Below the pieces are notes generated by a model, which ran no database searches, was not told the DNA's origin, and worked only from the letters and a program-made list of their open reading frames with translations. The translations under genes and the position numbers were made by a program. From Pseudaeromonas aegiceratis (GTDB taxonomy: Bacteria > Pseudomonadota > Gammaproteobacteria > Enterobacterales > Aeromonadaceae), in the NCBI RefSeq assembly GCF_046254905.1, contig NZ_CP158016.1:1-64000 (forward strand): 64,000 nucleotides of DNA, written 5' to 3'. Positions 16,207 to 28,781 of this stretch are shown in pieces (position 1 is the first letter of the stretch; each line of letters starts with the position of its first letter).

Positions 16207-17670
16207 TTAGTGTCTCGGCAGGGAGAGTACGGCCTGCAGGCCGCCGCTGGGTCGGTTTTCCAGCACCAGATCGCCGCCGTGGGCGTGGGCTATGCTGCGG
16301 GCAATGCCCAGCCCCAGGCCGGTGCCAGGGGTGTTCTTGTCCAACCGGTAATAGGGTTCGAAGATCTTCTCCAGCTGTTCCGCCGGCAGACCGGGACCTT
16401 CGTCGATGAAGTAGAGCAACACCACCTCGGCATCCATATGTTCTTCCAGATCATCCATGACGATGACCCGCACCCGACGACCATATTTGATGGCGTTGTC
16501 CACCAAGTTGCCGATGCAGCGCTTGAGGGCCAGCGGCTTGCCGCGGTAGGGCTTCTTGGTACGCCCTTCGATCACCATCAGGGTCTCGTGCAGGTTATAC
16601 ACCTCGGCGATCTGCTCCAACAGCTGGTTGATGTCCAGCAGTTCGATGTTTTCATGGATGTCGGTGTCTTTTACCGTCTGCAGGGCGCCCTTGACCATCA
16701 TCTCCAGATCATCCAGATCCTTGTTGAAGCGGGTGATCAGCTGTTCATCGTCCAGCAGTTCCACCCGCAGGCGCAGGCGGGTGATGGGGGTCTTGAGATC
16801 GTGGGAGATGGAGCTGAACAGCCGCTCTCTATCGTCGATGTAGCGCTTGATGCGGTGCTGCATGATGTTGATGGCGCGGGTCACCGCCACTATCTCGCTG
16901 GCGCCTTCTTCCGGCAGGGAGGCCTGATCGATGTCCTTGCCCAGATTGACCGCCGCATCGGCCAGATGCCGCAGCGGCCGGGTCTGCCAGCGCACCAGAA
17001 TAAAGGTGAACAGGAACAGGATGGCGGTGAGCAGCAGGATGAAGCGGAACTGGCTGGCGGGCAGGCTGGCCTCGTCCAGGCTCATGTAGGGTTCCGGCAA
17101 CAGGGCGGCCAGATAGAGCCACTGACCAGGATTGATCTCGATCTGGGTGACCAGAATCGGCGGATTGAGGGGTTCGATGATCAGGGTATAGCGGGCCCAG
17201 GAGGGGGGAATGTCGCTCAGCAGGGTCTCGTTGTTGAACACGTGCAGGGTCGCGGGATCGGCAAAGTCCACCTTGATATTCATGCGTTGCCCCAGCTTCT
17301 GGGTCAGCACCTGGCGCACCTCGCTGATCGCCTGGTGCTTGGCCTGAGAGTCGGCCACGGGCTTCAGCTTGATGGGTTCCTGGTTCAGGGAGACGAAGAA
17401 GCGACTGCCGCCCATGTTGCGCAGCTGATCCAGGGCGATGTGCCGGTATTCCACCGGCAGGGATTGGAAGAAGTTGACCGTGGAGGCGGCGGAGAGGGCC
17501 AGGTTGCGGGTGGCACTCATCATGCCCTCCAGCTCCCGCTTCTCCAGTTGCTGCAGCCAGAGGCTGGAGATCAGGCTCTGGGCCAGGATGATGGCCAACA
17601 GCAACAGCAGCAACATGCGGGAGAGCAGGGAGCGGGGCACCAGATGGCCCAGCAACTGACTAATCTTCAT
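16207..17670 (-). CDS. Membrane sensor histidine kinase
   Basis: This 487-residue kinase has a first membrane segment around 18-38, a periplasmic sensor region of about 170 residues, a second membrane segment around 209-227, a HAMP linker, and a dimerisation helix with phosphoacceptor H290 in SSISHDLKTPITRLR. The ATP-binding domain shows N388 (NLVDNAIKYG), DEGPG (423-427) and GTGLGLG (449-455). It overlaps the response regulator by 11 bases and is 2 bases from the binding-protein gene. The overall pattern resembles the kinases that control sugar uptake in pseudomonads, but the signal is not established. Confidence 0.93.
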   Translation of the reverse strand: MKISQLLGHLVPRSLLSRMLLLLLLAIILAQSLISSLWLQQLEKRELEGMMSATRNLALSAASTVNFFQSLPVEYRHIALDQLRNMGGSRFFVSLNQEPIKLKPVADSQAKHQAISEVRQVLTQKLGQRMNIKVDFADPATLHVFNNETLLSDIPPSWARYTLIIEPLNPPILVTQIEINPGQWLYLAALLPEPYMSLDEASLPASQFRFILLLTAILFLFTFILVRWQTRPLRHLADAAVNLGKDIDQASLPEEGASEIVAVTRAINIMQHRIKRYIDDRERLFSSISHDLKTPITRLRLRVELLDDEQLITRFNKDLDDLEMMVKGALQTVKDTDIHENIELLDINQLLEQIAEVYNLHETLMVIEGRTKKPYRGKPLALKRCIGNLVDNAIKYGRRVRVIVMDDLEEHMDAEVVLLYFIDEGPGLPAEQLEKIFEPYYRLDKNTPGTGLGLGIARSIAHAHGGDLVLENRPSGGLQAVLSLPRH

Positions 17671-18376
17671 GGCTGACTTCGGCGATCAGCATGTAGCCAC
17701 TGCCTCGGATGGTCTTGATGATGCGGGGACTCTTGCCGTTGTCCCCCAGTTTCTGGCGCAGCCGGCTGATCTGCACGTCGATGCCGCGCTCCATGGGCAG
17801 GGTTTCCCGGCCCCGGGTAGCATCGCTGATGGTGTCGCGATCCAGCACCTGCCCCGGGTGCTGCAAGAACAGCGAGAGCAGGATGAAGTCGCTGCCAGTC
17901 AGATCCATCTGGCTGCCATCGTCGTTCACCAACTGTTGGCTGAGGGTGTCCAGGCTCCAGTCGGCGAAGCGGATGCGGCGACCACTCTCCTTAGCCGGCT
18001 GGCGGAATTCGGCGCGGCGCAGCAGTGCCTTGATGCGCGCCATCAATTCTCGCGGGCTGAAGGGCTTGGCAATGTAGTCATCGGCCCCCAGCTCCAGGCC
18101 GATCACTCGGTCGGCTTCATCTGAGGCGGCGGTGAGCATGATGATGGGCACCTGGGAGCTGCGGCGGATCTGCTGGCACAGGCTGAAACCGTCGTCGCCT
18201 GGCATCATGACATCGAGGATGATGAGATCCGGCTGGTTATGTTCCAGCTGGCTATACATGGCGCGACCCTCGGCAGCCGTGATGACATCGAAACCCGCGC
18301 GAGCCATGTATTCCTGCAGCAGCTCCCGGATTTCTTGATCATCATCCACGATAAGGATTTGTTTGCCTTTTGTCAT
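17660..18376 (-). CDS. OmpR-family response regulator
   Basis: This 238-residue regulator has a receiver domain with acidic residues D11-D13, phosphoacceptor D55 in LIILDVMMPG and K104, followed by an OmpR/PhoB winged-helix domain ending in IIKTIRGSGYMLIAE. It is the first gene of the operon with the kinase and the binding protein. The ATG at 18376 gives the normal MTKGKQILIVDDD start; an upstream in-frame codon at 18394 lacks support. The likely targets are this operon and a sugar uptake system elsewhere. Confidence 0.95.
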   Translation of the reverse strand: MTKGKQILIVDDDQEIRELLQEYMARAGFDVITAAEGRAMYSQLEHNQPDLIILDVMMPGDDGFSLCQQIRRSSQVPIIMLTAASDEADRVIGLELGADDYIAKPFSPRELMARIKALLRRAEFRQPAKESGRRIRFADWSLDTLSQQLVNDDGSQMDLTGSDFILLSLFLQHPGQVLDRDTISDATRGRETLPMERGIDVQISRLRQKLGDNGKSPRIIKTIRGSGYMLIAEVSHED

Positions 18377-18525
18377 TTTCGCCAGACCACGCAAATTAAG
18401 TGGGCAAATTGAACACAGTCAGCGTGAAAAATGCAAGCCGGCAGCCAGTTTGCTGTGATTTGCTGGACAATAACTCTGCCCGACCGAAGCGTTTTCAGAC
18501 TCAGCTGAGTGAATCTTCTCTCCCT

Positions 18526-19686
18526 TCACACCTGTTCCAGCAGGGTGCTGATCCCCTGGCCCAGACCGATGCACATGGTGGCGAGACCAAATTGGCCGCC
18601 GGTCTGCCGCAACTGGTGTACCAGGCTGGTGAGGATGCGTGCCCCTGAACAGCCCAGCGGATGGCCCAGGGCGATGGCGCCCCCCTGGCGGTTCACCCTG
18701 TCCTCCAGCTGTTCCTCCAACCCCAGATCCCGCAGACAGGGCAGCACCTGGGCGGCGAAGGCCTCGTTGATTTCCACCAGAGCCACATCGGCCAGGCTGA
18801 GTTTGGCCCGCTTGAGCGCCAGCCGGCTGGCTGGCACGGGACCATAGCCCATCAGGCAGGGCTCACAGCCCACCACCGTCATGGCCCTGACCCGGGCCAG
18901 CACGGGCAGGGCGAGCTCCCTGGCCCGCGCTTCGCTCATCACCAGCAAGGCGGCAGCCCCATCGCTCAGCGCCGAGGCGTTGCCGGCCGTGATGCTGCCT
19001 TGCGGGTCAAAGACCGGGGGCAAGGCGGCCAGCGCCGCCAGGCTGGTGTCGGCGCGGATCACCTCATCCTGACTGGCCAGCAGGGGAACGCCCTGGGCGT
19101 CATGTCCTGGGGTAGGGCAGATCTCCTGGGCTAATCGGCCAGCTTGCTGGGCCTGCCAGGCCAAACGGTGCGAGCGCAGGGCAAAGGCGTCCTGTTGCGC
19201 TCGACTGATGGAAAACTGCCGTGCCAAATATTCGGCGGTCAGCCCCATGCGGGTGGATCCCAGGCTGATGTGATGGGCCAGCCCAGGGTGAAAATCCACG
19301 CCCTGCTCCATGGGCAGGTGGCCCATCTGTTCCACGCCACCTACCAGACAGGCCTGGGCATCCCCCACCATGATGGCCCGGCAGGCATCGTGCAGCGCCT
19401 GCATGGAGGAGCCGCACAAGCGGTTGACGGTGACCGCCGGCACGCTGGTTGGCAGACCGGCCAGCAGGGCCGCATTGCGGGCCAGATTGAAGCCCTGTTC
19501 GGCGGATTGTTGGACACAGCCCCAGTAGATGTCGTCGATCTCGGTGGCTGGCAGGGCGGGATGACGCTTGAGCAGCGCTTGCATCAGGTGGCCGGACAGG
19601 GCCTCGGCGCGCACCTGACGGAATATCCCTTGACGGGCACGGCCCATGGGGGTGCGCAGGGCATCGACGATCACGGCCTGTTGCAT
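18526..19686 (-). CDS. fadA: 3-ketoacyl-CoA thiolase FadA
   Basis: FadA performs the thiolytic last step of fatty acid beta-oxidation, releasing acetyl-CoA. It has 386 residues (387 if the adjacent first ATG is used), as in the family. Catalytic C91 is in TVNRLCGSSMQALH, with the GGAIALGHPLGCSGAR histidine loop and the CIGLGQG cysteine loop near the end. Two ATGs lie in tandem: 19689 makes an ATGA overlap with the fadB stop, while 19686 aligns with the family start and has better spacing from GGAGG. It forms a multienzyme complex with FadB. Confidence 0.96.
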   Translation of the reverse strand: MQQAVIVDALRTPMGRARQGIFRQVRAEALSGHLMQALLKRHPALPATEIDDIYWGCVQQSAEQGFNLARNAALLAGLPTSVPAVTVNRLCGSSMQALHDACRAIMVGDAQACLVGGVEQMGHLPMEQGVDFHPGLAHHISLGSTRMGLTAEYLARQFSISRAQQDAFALRSHRLAWQAQQAGRLAQEICPTPGHDAQGVPLLASQDEVIRADTSLAALAALPPVFDPQGSITAGNASALSDGAAALLVMSEARARELALPVLARVRAMTVVGCEPCLMGYGPVPASRLALKRAKLSLADVALVEINEAFAAQVLPCLRDLGLEEQLEDRVNRQGGAIALGHPLGCSGARILTSLVHQLRQTGGQFGLATMCIGLGQGISTLLEQV

Positions 19687-21770
19687 CATGACACCTCCGG
19701 ATAGTAGCGGGGGTCGGCCAGCGCCAGGCGGCGAGACAAGGCGGGATGCCGATGGCGCGGGTGGGGGAGGGCCAAGGCCTCCGCCTCATCCAGCAGGCGT
19801 GCCAGGCCGTAATCATCCAGATAGGCACAGGGGCCGCCACGAAACGCCGGGAAGCCGGCGCCCAGTCGCATGGCCTCGTCCAGCTCGGCCGGACTGGCTA
19901 CCACTTTTTCCTCTAGGCAGAGGGCCGCCTCCTCCAGCAAGGGCAGCAACAGTTGCACGCATAACGCCGCATCGGTCGGCAGGTTGTCGCCATCGGCTGC
20001 CCACGCCGGGTCGGGTTTGGCGTGCCCATGGACGTAGCGATAAAAGCCGGCGCCTTGATGGCGCCCGCCGCGTCCTGCCTGCAGTAGCGTCGAAAGGGGA
20101 GCGGACTGGGGCGGGGTGAAGCGGGCCGCTATCCCGCGGCTTAGCAGCTGCATTATCCGGTGGGCGTTGGCCAGGCCCATGTCATCCAGCAGACGGGCCG
20201 GTCCTTGGGGCCAGCCAAACTGCCGGGTCATGAGGACATCCAGCTGATAGGGGCTGATGCCGCAGGCCACCAGCTCCAGGAAGGCTGTCAGGTAGGCAAA
20301 CAGCAGTCGATTGACCAAGAAGCCGGGGCCGTCCGCCACCTGGATAGGCGTCCGGCCCAGTTGCCGGGCCAGCTCCGCCACCTGCTGGCGTTGCGCCTCA
20401 GGCAGGGCGGCGTTAAAGACCAGCTCCACCAGTGAGTGGTGGCGCTCTGGCTCGCAAAAGTGCAGTCCAGCCAGGCGCTCAGGGTGGCGTAATCCACAGG
20501 CCTGCGGCGCTATGCCCAGCGACGCTGTGGTACTCAACAGCAGCGCCTGTTCGGGCAATAGCGGCTCCAGGGTGTGCCAGAGACCCCGTTTGGCGGACAG
20601 ATCTTCGGCGATGGCTTCCAGAACCAGCTGACAGCCTGCCAGCTGCGCGGGTTGTTCCAGTAGGCGCAGCTGCTGCCATCGGCTGGCTTGATCGGCGGCG
20701 CTCAGGCCCTGCCAGCGGGCAGCCAGGCGCTCGGGTAAGGCGGCCCGCTGCCTAGGCTCGGCCTCATAGAGTTGTACCCGGAGGCCTTGCGCCAGGGCCA
20801 TTTCCGCCAAGGCCAGGCCCATGGCCCCACCGCCCACCAGGCCGAGCGAAGGCACAGTATTGGCCCGCGTAGGGCGGCTGTGATGCGCCTGTTGGCACAA
20901 GAAGTGCTGGATGAGGTGGCGGGTCTGGTGGCGACGACACAGCCGCAGGAAATGGTCCTGCTCCGTCTGCTGGGCGGCGGCGCGGGGCTGGTTCAGGCTC
21001 TCGGCCAAAGCTTCGAGGGCCTGTGTGGGCGCCTCACCCTGAGCGGGTGCGAGGGCGAGGCGTTGGCGGGCCAGTCGCAGAGTGAGTTGTTGCTCACTGA
21101 CCGGCAGGGCCAGTGGCTGCCGCCTGATTGGCCGCCGGGCCTGCCAGTCCAGCTCGCCACTGTTGGCGCGCCCCAGCAGGGTCAGGCCGGCTGGTAGCAG
21201 CGTTGGGATGGGGCAGATACCATCCACGGCGCCTTCGCCCAGCAACTGAGTCGCAGGACGCGGTGTGCCTTCCAGTATCCAGGCCAGGGCAGCATCTAGG
21301 CCGATCAGGCGAGGCAGCCGCACACAGCCACCAAAGCCAGGCAACAGACCGAGCCGGGTCTCCGGTAAGCCCATCAGGGTATCTGGGGCGGCCAATCGGT
21401 AATCGCAGGCCAGGGCCAGTTCGGTACCGCCGCCCAGCACATGCCCCTGCAACAGCGCCAGGGTGGGGCAGGGCAAGTCTTCGAGTTGATTAAACAGGGT
21501 GCGGGCCTGCATCAGCCACTGCACTAGCTGATGGTGCGGACCAGCGAAGGCCGGTAGGAATTCCTTGATGTCGGCCCCTAGGATAAAGTGGGCCTTCTTT
21601 GAGTAGAGCAGCAGACCCCTTGGCGGGCAGGCGCTGAGCCGATGCAGATAATCTTCCAGTACGGTCAGGGTCGCCTGGCTCAGCAGGTTGACGGCGCCGG
21701 GCGCGTCAAACACCAGGGCCTGGTAGCCTTGCTCTAAGGTGAGCAGCTGGACGGGAGCGGCGTGATTCAT
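19686..21770 (-). CDS. fadB: Fatty acid oxidation complex alpha subunit FadB (divergent)
   Basis: This is a multifunctional enoyl-CoA hydratase and 3-hydroxyacyl-CoA dehydrogenase. In the 694-residue protein the N-terminal hydratase half is canonical: catalytic E117 (GGGTELALA) and E137 (GLPETRLGLLPGFGG). The dehydrogenase half is unusual: the NAD loop reads GGGAMG (313-318) where FadB normally has GAGIMGGGI, and the active-site histidine H437 lies in GLHFCEPERHHSLVE where the family has HFFNPVHR. It is also about 35 residues shorter than E. coli FadB. The start at 21770 has GGAGG 6 bases upstream. fadB-fadA is an operon with overlapping ends. Confidence 0.88.
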   Translation of the reverse strand: MNHAAPVQLLTLEQGYQALVFDAPGAVNLLSQATLTVLEDYLHRLSACPPRGLLLYSKKAHFILGADIKEFLPAFAGPHHQLVQWLMQARTLFNQLEDLPCPTLALLQGHVLGGGTELALACDYRLAAPDTLMGLPETRLGLLPGFGGCVRLPRLIGLDAALAWILEGTPRPATQLLGEGAVDGICPIPTLLPAGLTLLGRANSGELDWQARRPIRRQPLALPVSEQQLTLRLARQRLALAPAQGEAPTQALEALAESLNQPRAAAQQTEQDHFLRLCRRHQTRHLIQHFLCQQAHHSRPTRANTVPSLGLVGGGAMGLALAEMALAQGLRVQLYEAEPRQRAALPERLAARWQGLSAADQASRWQQLRLLEQPAQLAGCQLVLEAIAEDLSAKRGLWHTLEPLLPEQALLLSTTASLGIAPQACGLRHPERLAGLHFCEPERHHSLVELVFNAALPEAQRQQVAELARQLGRTPIQVADGPGFLVNRLLFAYLTAFLELVACGISPYQLDVLMTRQFGWPQGPARLLDDMGLANAHRIMQLLSRGIAARFTPPQSAPLSTLLQAGRGGRHQGAGFYRYVHGHAKPDPAWAADGDNLPTDAALCVQLLLPLLEEAALCLEEKVVASPAELDEAMRLGAGFPAFRGGPCAYLDDYGLARLLDEAEALALPHPRHRHPALSRRLALADPRYYPEVS

Positions 21771-21856
21771 GCGAACCTCCCTGCTGGGGTGTTCAGCCCG
21801 ACTCATCCAACTATGGCCAGCGGATGGCTGATTTTCAATGAGGAGGCCCTGGGGCC

Positions 21857-22477
21857 ATGAGGGGCTATGAGATCCCGGCCGAGACGCTGGTGATCAGTGA
21901 CGAGATCAAGAAGAGCCGCTTTATCACCTATATAGGGCATAAGGTGGGCCTGGAAGCCAGTCGAGCCTGGTGGGCCGAGTTGCGTCGGGAACATCCCCAG
22001 GCGCGCCATCTGGGCTGGGCCTGTATCGCCGGGCAACCGGACGATGGCCAGCAATACGGGTTCAGCGATGATGGTGAGCCGGCGGGTACCACGGGCAAAC
22101 CCATGCTGGCGCAGCTGCAGGGCTGCGGCCTGGGGGAGGTGACGGCCGTGGTGGTGCGCTATTACGGTGGTGTTCTCTTGGGAACGGGAGGCTTGGTACG
22201 TGCCTATGGCGGTGGCGTGGCGCGGGCCCTGGCACAACTGCCGCGGCGTCGGGTCCGGTTGCTCAGTCACTTCAGTCTCTTTTGTGACTATGGCGATCTG
22301 GAGCCGGTACAGTGGTCATTGCGGACCGCCCAGGCCGAGGTGCTAGCATGCGACTATCAGGAGCGCATTGTGTGGCAAATTGCCTGTGACGCCGAGGTGG
22401 CCCCGCAACTGGCGGAGGAGCTGGCACAACGAACCCAGGGACGCGTCCTGCTGAGCGCAGCTGGTGAACAACAATAA
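21857..22477 (+). CDS. yigZ: YigZ/IMPACT family protein
   Basis: This 206-residue protein of the UPF0029/IMPACT family has the conserved GQPDDGQQYGFSDDGEPAGT-type loop and RYYGGVLLGTGGLVRAY, followed by the C-terminal ferredoxin-like domain. Eukaryotic IMPACT proteins influence translation control through GCN1; the bacterial role is not established. The order fadBA (divergent)-yigZ-hemG-rrn follows the enterobacterial arrangement, here without trkH between yigZ and hemG. hemG starts 26 bases downstream. Confidence 0.93.
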   Translation: MRGYEIPAETLVISDEIKKSRFITYIGHKVGLEASRAWWAELRREHPQARHLGWACIAGQPDDGQQYGFSDDGEPAGTTGKPMLAQLQGCGLGEVTAVVVRYYGGVLLGTGGLVRAYGGGVARALAQLPRRRVRLLSHFSLFCDYGDLEPVQWSLRTAQAEVLACDYQERIVWQIACDAEVAPQLAEELAQRTQGRVLLSAAGEQQ

Positions 22478-22503
22478 TTGTTCGGGTCGAACAAGGAGAT
22501 GTC

Positions 22504-23022
22504 ATGAGAGTTGCCGTTTTTTATTCCAGCCGTAATGGCCAAACCCGAAAAATCCTCGAAACCCTGCTGCGAGGGCAGCCGGATGCGCAGGTGGAATGGT
22601 ACGACCTGCACCAGTATCCCAAGAAGAATCTGACCAAGTATGACAAGGTGTTGATCGGCGCTTCCATCCGCTACGGTCACTTCCATCCTTCCCTGGAGAG
22701 TTTCATTCAGGGGCACCTTGAACAGCTCAAAGCGGTGGATGCCAATCTGATCGGGGTCTGTCTGACCGCCCGCAAGCCGGAAAAGGCGACCCCCAAGACC
22801 AACCCTTACATGCGCAAGCTGCTGGCGCGGGTGGCGTGGCATCCACAGCGTGCGGCCGTCTTTGCTGGCGCCTTACGCTATAGCCAGTACAACTGGTGGC
22901 AGACCCGGATCATTCAGCTGATCATGAAGATGACCGGTGGCCAGACGGATACCTCGCAAGATGTGGAGCTGACCGATTGGGCTGCCGTAGAGGAGTTTGC
23001 CCGGCAACTCTGGTCCCGCTAG
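22504..23022 (+). CDS. hemG: Menaquinone-dependent protoporphyrinogen IX dehydrogenase
   Basis: HemG oxidises protoporphyrinogen IX to protoporphyrin IX in heme synthesis, passing electrons to the quinone pool. The 172-residue flavodoxin-like protein has the FMN phosphate loop YSSRNGQTRKI near the N-terminus, IGASIRYGHFHPSLESF, and the HemG-type long loop (ATPKTNPYMRKLL) that separates it from true flavodoxins. AAGGAG precedes the ATG. It is followed directly by the rRNA operon. Confidence 0.95.
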   Translation: MRVAVFYSSRNGQTRKILETLLRGQPDAQVEWYDLHQYPKKNLTKYDKVLIGASIRYGHFHPSLESFIQGHLEQLKAVDANLIGVCLTARKPEKATPKTNPYMRKLLARVAWHPQRAAVFAGALRYSQYNWWQTRIIQLIMKMTGGQTDTSQDVELTDWAAVEEFARQLWSR

Positions 23023-23093
23023 GGCGTATTTGCGGGGAATTCCGCCGCTTTGCCTCATTTCTGAGCGATCGCACCAAAAGATGCAAAATCCCC

Positions 23094-23121
23094 TTGCGGC
23101 GCGGCGCGGGCTCCCTATAAT
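23094..23121 (+). promoter_or_regulatory. rRNA operon promoter (P1-like)
   Basis: TTGCGG (23094-23099) and a perfect TATAAT (23116-23121) are separated by 16 bases. The discriminator that follows is GC-rich (GCGCCC), as expected for a stringently controlled rrn promoter. An A-rich tract around 23072-23088 may serve as an UP element. Confidence 0.8.
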
Positions 23122-23229
23122 GCGCCCTCACTGACACGGCGCACGCCGCCGGGTGAGCAAGGCAGTCAAGTCCAGCTTGACAAGCTTTCTGAGCTGGGTA
23201 GAATGCGCAGCTCTCGGTGCAAACCGAAC

Positions 23230-23266
23230 CGCTCTTTAACAATTCAATTCAAGCAATCTGTGTGGG
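23230..23266 (+). promoter_or_regulatory. rrn leader boxA and 16S processing stem
   Basis: CGCTCTTTAACA (23230-23241) is a boxA antitermination element. Just downstream, GCAATCTGTGTGG is complementary to CCACACAGATTGC shortly after the 16S 3' end (about 24953-24967), giving the RNase III processing stem that brackets the 16S rRNA. Confidence 0.8.
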
Positions 23267-23382
23267 CACTCGCAGAGATTGAAGTCAATCGACAAAATTG
23301 ATTTTCAATGTCTGATGAAGTGACCAAAGCGGATCGAAAGATCCAGCAACAGTTAATTCAGAATTCATTGAGCCAAAAACTT

Positions 23383-24925
<1,543 letters not shown>

Positions 24926-25073
24926 TCTTGATGACGCAATGTCTGCTGAGTGACCACACAGATTGCCTGAATTGAAATGTAGAGAGAGCAAAGCGATGTT
25001 TGTTTTGGCTCTGGACGGAGTAAGCAGGACCGCCACATTGGCGCTCAGCTTCGCCGGCTCAGCTTCGCCAAGA

Positions 25074-25118
25074 ACAAAATTCGTTGCAGCGCGTAGCGCT
25101 GCACAGCACGAATTTTGT
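25074..25118 (+). repeat. Nested hairpin in the 16S-23S spacer
   Basis: An 11-bp perfect inverted repeat (ACAAAATTCGT at 25074-25084 with ACGAATTTTGT at 25108-25118) encloses a second one (GCAGCGC at 25086-25092 with GCGCTGC at 25096-25102). Its right arm overlaps the first two bases of tRNA-Glu. Just upstream, CTCAGCTTCGCC occurs twice in tandem. Confidence 0.75.
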
Positions 25119-25192
25119 CCCCTTCGTCTAGAGGCCTAGGACACCGCCCTTTCACGGCGGTAACAGGGGTTCGAATCCCCTAGGGGACGCCA
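25117..25192 (+). tRNA. tRNA-Glu (TTC)
   Basis: A 76-nt tRNA gene with encoded CCA. The acceptor stem GTCCCCT pairs with AGGGGAC, the anticodon stem is CCGCC/GGCGG with TTC at 25151-25153, and the T-arm is GGTTCGAATC. Its place in the 16S-23S spacer is standard for this class of rrn operon. Confidence 0.97.
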
Positions 25193-25254
25193 TTCATGCG
25201 TTGAGAATGCAGAGCTAAGAAGCTAATTCTTACCTCTGTTTTCTTCGTGAAAAC

Positions 25255-25266
25255 TGCTCTTTAACA
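25255..25266 (+). promoter_or_regulatory. boxA upstream of 23S rRNA
   Basis: TGCTCTTTAACA repeats the antitermination boxA motif of the leader, positioned between tRNA-Glu and 23S rRNA as in other gammaproteobacterial rrn operons. Confidence 0.75.
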
Positions 25267-25393
25267 ATCTGGAAAGCTGATTCAAAAGTTCTAAATACTG
25301 TTACAAGTGTCTTGGAACTTCTTGGCGAAAACAAAGTTGTAACACAGTCCTTGTGTGCGACGTCGAGAGTCGAAAGACTTCTTGGGGTTGTAT

Positions 25394-28282
<2,889 letters not shown>

Positions 28283-28354
28283 ACAACACCCAAGGGGTCT
28301 TAGACCTTGTAGCGGTAGCCTTAGAACGAATTTCAGCTTTTCAGATTATGATTT

Positions 28355-28472
28355 TGCTTGGCGGCAATAGCGCAGTGGACCCACCTGTTCCCATGCCGAA
28401 CACAGAAGTGAAACGCTGTAGCGCCGATGGTAGTGTGGCATTCGCCATGTGAGAGTAGGACACCGCCAGGCA
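28355..28472 (+). rRNA. rrf: 5S ribosomal RNA
   Basis: About 118 nt, from TGCTTGGCGGCAATAGCG to CACCGCCAGGCA, with the conserved CCATGCCGAACACAGAAGTG loop and the GCGCCGATGGTAGTGTGG segment. The two ends pair to form helix I. It is followed by tRNA-Asp. Confidence 0.95.
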
Positions 28473-28527
28473 CCCAATACGCGCGGAGAGCAAGACCCGT
28501 TCTCCAATGAAGCGCAGCAAGACATGC

Positions 28528-28604
28528 GGAGTGGTAGTTCAGTCGGTTAGAATACCGGCCTGTCACGCCGGGGGTCGCGGGTTCGAGTCCCGTCCACTCC
28601 GCCA
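28528..28604 (+). tRNA. tRNA-Asp (GTC)
   Basis: A 77-nt tRNA gene with encoded CCA: acceptor GGAGTGG/CCACTCC, anticodon GTC at 28562-28564, T-arm GGTTCGAGTCC. It is the distal tRNA of the rRNA operon, 55 bases after the 5S gene, and precedes the operon terminator. Confidence 0.97.
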
Positions 28605-28612
28605 CTGAACAG

Positions 28613-28650
28613 AGCCCTTAAGCTATTACAGCTTAAGGGCTTTTTGTTTT
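28613..28650 (+). terminator. rRNA operon terminator
   Basis: AGCCCTTAAGC (28613-28623) pairs with GCTTAAGGGCT (28631-28641) around a 7-base loop and is followed by TTTTTGTTTTT. It is strong and placed 9 bases after tRNA-Asp. Confidence 0.93.
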
Positions 28651-28781
28651 TGGCGGATTCCAACTTCCATTCCGGTGCCGACCTCGTATTTTTGCTGGCT
28701 CCCTCCGGGATCTGGGGACATGGTTCGGATCCTGGCGCCTGTGATGATAGACTGTTCGCTTCACTCTTGAGGCGGCGGCTC

